Shown here: positions 31,003 to 33,368 of the stretch, piece after piece | Numbering within the stretch: position 1 is the first letter of the stretch | How the letters are laid out: every line of letters begins with the position of its first letter | Source of the DNA: JBDGYE01 sp039584255 | GTDB taxonomy: Bacteria > Gemmatimonadota > Gemmatimonadetes > Palauibacterales > Palauibacteraceae | Length of the DNA stretch: 33,368 bases | NCBI GenBank assembly: GCA_039584255.1 | Contig: JBDGYE010000016.1 | Span: 1 to 33,368, forward strand | Direction: 5' to 3' | The notes under the pieces: model-generated | What the model saw: the letters and a program-made list of their open reading frames with translations, nothing else | Databases searched by the model: none | What the model was told of the DNA's origin: nothing | Program-made: the position numbers and the translations under genes

Positions 31003-33345
31003 ATGCACGGAAACGGGAAAGTGACGCGGCCGGAGGCGGCGGCGCCTCGCCACATCGAGACCGAAGGCGAAAGAGAGGCCGGCGGGGGAGGATTCTGCCG
31101 CGTTGCCCTGCCGCGTCCCGTGCTCCAGACGTTCGCGTACCGTGTGCCAGATCACCTATCGGAGGCCGCCCGGCCCGGCGTGAGGGCGCGCGTGCCCCTC
31201 GGGCGGACGAGGCAGGTCGGACTGGTCGTCGAGCGCATGGCCAGGCCGGGCAGGCGGAATCTCCGTGATGTCGCGGACATCCTGGATCGGGAGCCGCTTC
31301 TCGACTCGCCGCTCCTGGAGCTGTGCGACTGGATCGCGCGCTACTACGTGGCTCCGCCGGGTCTGGTCTATCGGGCCGCACTTCCACCGGGCTTTCTCGG
31401 CGACGCGGGTGCGGAAGTCGCCCCGGAGTTGAGGCGGAAGGTCATCCGAATCGAGCGGGAGCTTCCCACGCTGCTCGAGCGCGATGCTCTGTTCGGGCGG
31501 GCGGCTCGGCAACGGGAGGCGTACGACTGTCTGGAAGCAATGGGCGGCAGCTCTTCGCTCGCGCACATGGAGCGCCAGCTGGGATTCAGCCGCTCGGTCC
31601 TCAAGGGTCTGGTCGACCGAGGTGTGGCCGAGATCGCGGACGAGGTCGTGTCGCGTGAGCCCATGGGAGACGACGGCGAGCCGGCTTCACTCCCGCACTC
31701 CCTGACCGCAGCGCAGACCGAGGTGCTGGACGGGCTCGTCCGCCAGGCGGCAGAGGTCGAGCCCGGGGTGGCGCTCCTGCGCGGAGTCACGGGCTCGGGC
31801 AAGACGGTCGTCTACCTTCGGCTCATCGAGGAGCTTCGTCTTCGGGGCCGGTCGGCCATCGTCCTCGTGCCGGAGATCTCGCTGACCCCCCAGACGGTTC
31901 AGCGCTTCCGCTCCTCGTTCGACGCCGAGGTGGCCATCCTCCACTCCGCCCTGTCGGCCGGAGAGAGACACGACGAATGGAAGGCGCTCAGGGAAGGGCG
32001 GAAGCGGGTGGTCGTTGGCACGAGATCGGCCATCTTCGCGCCGGTTCGCGAGCCCGGGGTGATCATCCTCGACGAAGAGCACGACGGAAGCTACAAGCAG
32101 TCTGAGACGCCACGGTACCATGCGCGCGCGGTCGCAGCCGTTCGCGCCCGACTCGAGGGAGCGCTGTGTCTGCTCGGATCCGCCACGCCTTCCCTCGAGA
32201 GCTGGCACAATGCGCTGGGCGGGCGATACCGGTTGTACGAGCTCCCGGAGCGTGCGACCCCGCATCCTCTGCCGCGGGTGGAGCTCGTGGACCTGCGACG
32301 GGACCGGCCGTCTTCCGAGCAACGGCGCGAAGAGAAGCCGGGTCCGAGTGTTCTCACTCCGCGGCTGCGGGACGCCGTCCGGCATCGGCTGGCGAGGGAA
32401 GAGCAGTCGATCCTCCTGCTCAACCGTAGGGGGTACTCGACCTTTCTTCAGTGCGGGGATTGCGGATGGGTGGGTAGGTGCCGCCGATGCAACGTTTCGC
32501 TGACCTTCCACAGGCGGAGGAAAAGGCTCGTCTGCCACCACTGTGGTTTCGACATGGAAATTCCGATCAGATGCGGGCAGTGCGGGTCCACGAATCTGAC
32601 GTATTCCGGCCTGGGCACCGAGCAGGTGGAGCGCCGGCTGGGTGAGGAATTCCCGGCTGCCCGCATCGTCCGAATGGACGTCGACACCACGGGCGGAAAG
32701 GGAGCGCACCGCAGGATCCTGGAGAGCGTGCGTCGCCGGCAGGTGGACATCCTTCTCGGAACGCAGATGATATCCAAGGGGCTGGACTTCCCGGGAGTGA
32801 CGTTGGTGGGGGTGATAAACGCGGATGTCGGGCTCAATCTGCCCGACTTCAGGGCGAGCGAGCGAACGTTTCAACTGCTGGCTCAGGTTGCCGGCAGGGC
32901 TGGACGCGGCCCCAGCCCGGGGGAGGTCCTGATCCAGACGTCACGACCCAATCATGGGGCCCTCCGCGCCGCCGTGTCTCACGACTACGAGGGATTCGCC
33001 AGGAGCGAGCTGGAGGACCGGGCGGGGCCGGGCTACCCGCCCCATCTCCGTCTGGCGAACCTAGTGGTGTCAGGCACATCCGAGCAGGCAGTCGCCGACG
33101 CCGCGGGCCACCTCACGGATTGGACCCGCGGTCTCATCGACAGCCGTCAGCTCGAGGACGTGCGCGTCCTGGGGCCGGCGCCCTGCCCCATCGATCGGCT
33201 GCGCAGCCGCTGGCGCTGGCACTTCCTCATCAAAGCCGACCGTCCGGCCAGCCTCGGCCCGGTGTTGCGGCAACTGGCCCGGCGGCACGGCCTCAGCGGC
33301 CCCCTTCGGCTGGAGATCGACCGCGACCCCGAGGCCCTTCTCTAA
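31003..33345 (+). CDS. priA: primosomal protein N', replication-restart helicase
   Basis: 780 aa from ATG 31003. PriA rebuilds replication forks by remodelling DNA and loading the primosome. The N-terminal DNA-binding domain starts at ~42 (VALPRPVLQTFAYRVP), with a helicase core: Walker A GVTGSGKT (261-268), DEEH box (357-360) and later GTQMISKGLDFPGVTLVGV and QVAGRAGRG motifs. Between them lies the zinc-binding insert with paired Cys from C484 (QCGDCGW, CRRCN, CHHCG, RCGQCGS), the PriA hallmark. A TTG start at 30961 is possible but the conserved part begins much later; ATG 31003 is preferred. The 40-residue N-terminal extension is variable. Complete to TAA 33343-33345. Confidence 0.97.
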   Translation: MHGNGKVTRPEAAAPRHIETEGEREAGGGGFCRVALPRPVLQTFAYRVPDHLSEAARPGVRARVPLGRTRQVGLVVERMARPGRRNLRDVADILDREPLLDSPLLELCDWIARYYVAPPGLVYRAALPPGFLGDAGAEVAPELRRKVIRIERELPTLLERDALFGRAARQREAYDCLEAMGGSSSLAHMERQLGFSRSVLKGLVDRGVAEIADEVVSREPMGDDGEPASLPHSLTAAQTEVLDGLVRQAAEVEPGVALLRGVTGSGKTVVYLRLIEELRLRGRSAIVLVPEISLTPQTVQRFRSSFDAEVAILHSALSAGERHDEWKALREGRKRVVVGTRSAIFAPVREPGVIILDEEHDGSYKQSETPRYHARAVAAVRARLEGALCLLGSATPSLESWHNALGGRYRLYELPERATPHPLPRVELVDLRRDRPSSEQRREEKPGPSVLTPRLRDAVRHRLAREEQSILLLNRRGYSTFLQCGDCGWVGRCRRCNVSLTFHRRRKRLVCHHCGFDMEIPIRCGQCGSTNLTYSGLGTEQVERRLGEEFPAARIVRMDVDTTGGKGAHRRILESVRRRQVDILLGTQMISKGLDFPGVTLVGVINADVGLNLPDFRASERTFQLLAQVAGRAGRGPSPGEVLIQTSRPNHGALRAAVSHDYEGFARSELEDRAGPGYPPHLRLANLVVSGTSEQAVADAAGHLTDWTRGLIDSRQLEDVRVLGPAPCPIDRLRSRWRWHFLIKADRPASLGPVLRQLARRHGLSGPLRLEIDRDPEALL

Positions 33346-33368
33346 GGCCTGGATGCTCTCACGCCGAA

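Noticed and set aside
30961..33345. priA starting at TTG 30961.
   Set aside because: The added 14 residues include no conserved sequence and an ATG with an acceptable upstream purine stretch exists at 31003.
1..33368. tRNA genes, CRISPR arrays, insertion sequences or prophage.
   Set aside because: Reading both strands by eye I found no cloverleaf, no spaced repeat array, no transposase or integrase motif; a covariance-model or profile scan would be needed to exclude small RNAs fully.

Overview
The window is a high-GC, gene-dense bacterial chromosome segment with no tRNA, rRNA, CRISPR array, phage or insertion sequence that I can see. Gene content and style suggest a member of the Gemmatimonadota or a similar high-GC Gram-negative (diderm) lineage. 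The signs are long secreted proteins with no obvious name, lipoproteins, an outer-membrane barrel, PPi-type phosphofructokinase, and tightly overlapping stop/start codons. This placement is inference from style, not from a marker gene.

Layout. 1-1641 (+): end of argG, then argH (last two steps of arginine synthesis). 1655-5371 (-): crtI-crtB-ispH operon. 5573-8497 (+): a secreted protein of unknown function, crtY (lycopene cyclase) and a Rieske non-heme iron oxygenase. 8527-15179 (-): one tightly packed operon reading purple-acid-phosphatase-like lipoprotein, outer-membrane barrel, kinase-like lipoprotein, UbiE/CrtT-like methyltransferase, crtU (beta-carotene desaturase/methyltransferase). 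15385-18024 (+): lon protease with an unusual acidic insertion. 18097-20078 (-): PPi-type phosphofructokinase and a HAD phosphatase. 20417-21523 (+): a lipoprotein of unknown function, followed by a dense hairpin/repeat patch. 21647-27295 (-): a molybdenum-hydroxylase operon (2Fe-2S, Mo and FAD subunits) with msrA and a PLP aminotransferase sitting between the Mo and FAD subunit genes. 27493-29933 (+): a secreted protein and a lipoprotein of unknown function. 29905-30939 (-): HNH endonuclease and a TatA/B protein. 31003-33345 (+): priA.

How the genes work together. crtB, crtI, crtY and crtU predict a route from geranylgeranyl diphosphate through phytoene, lycopene and beta-carotene to an aromatic (phi- or chi-ring) carotenoid. 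The Rieske oxygenase and the methyltransferase are candidates for finishing steps (ring-methyl oxidation, then methylation). IspH, in the crtI operon, supplies the C5 precursors. No crtE (GGPP synthase) lies in the window. The aromatic-carotenoid half of the pathway is transcribed behind three cell-envelope genes that pair a secreted phosphatase with a secreted protein bearing protein-kinase-like catalytic motifs. That combination is, in my reading, the most novel thing here. The second noteworthy system is the molybdenum hydroxylase. Its FAD subunit carries the four-cysteine loop known from 4-hydroxybenzoyl-CoA reductase, and its operon includes methionine sulfoxide reductase A and an aminotransferase.
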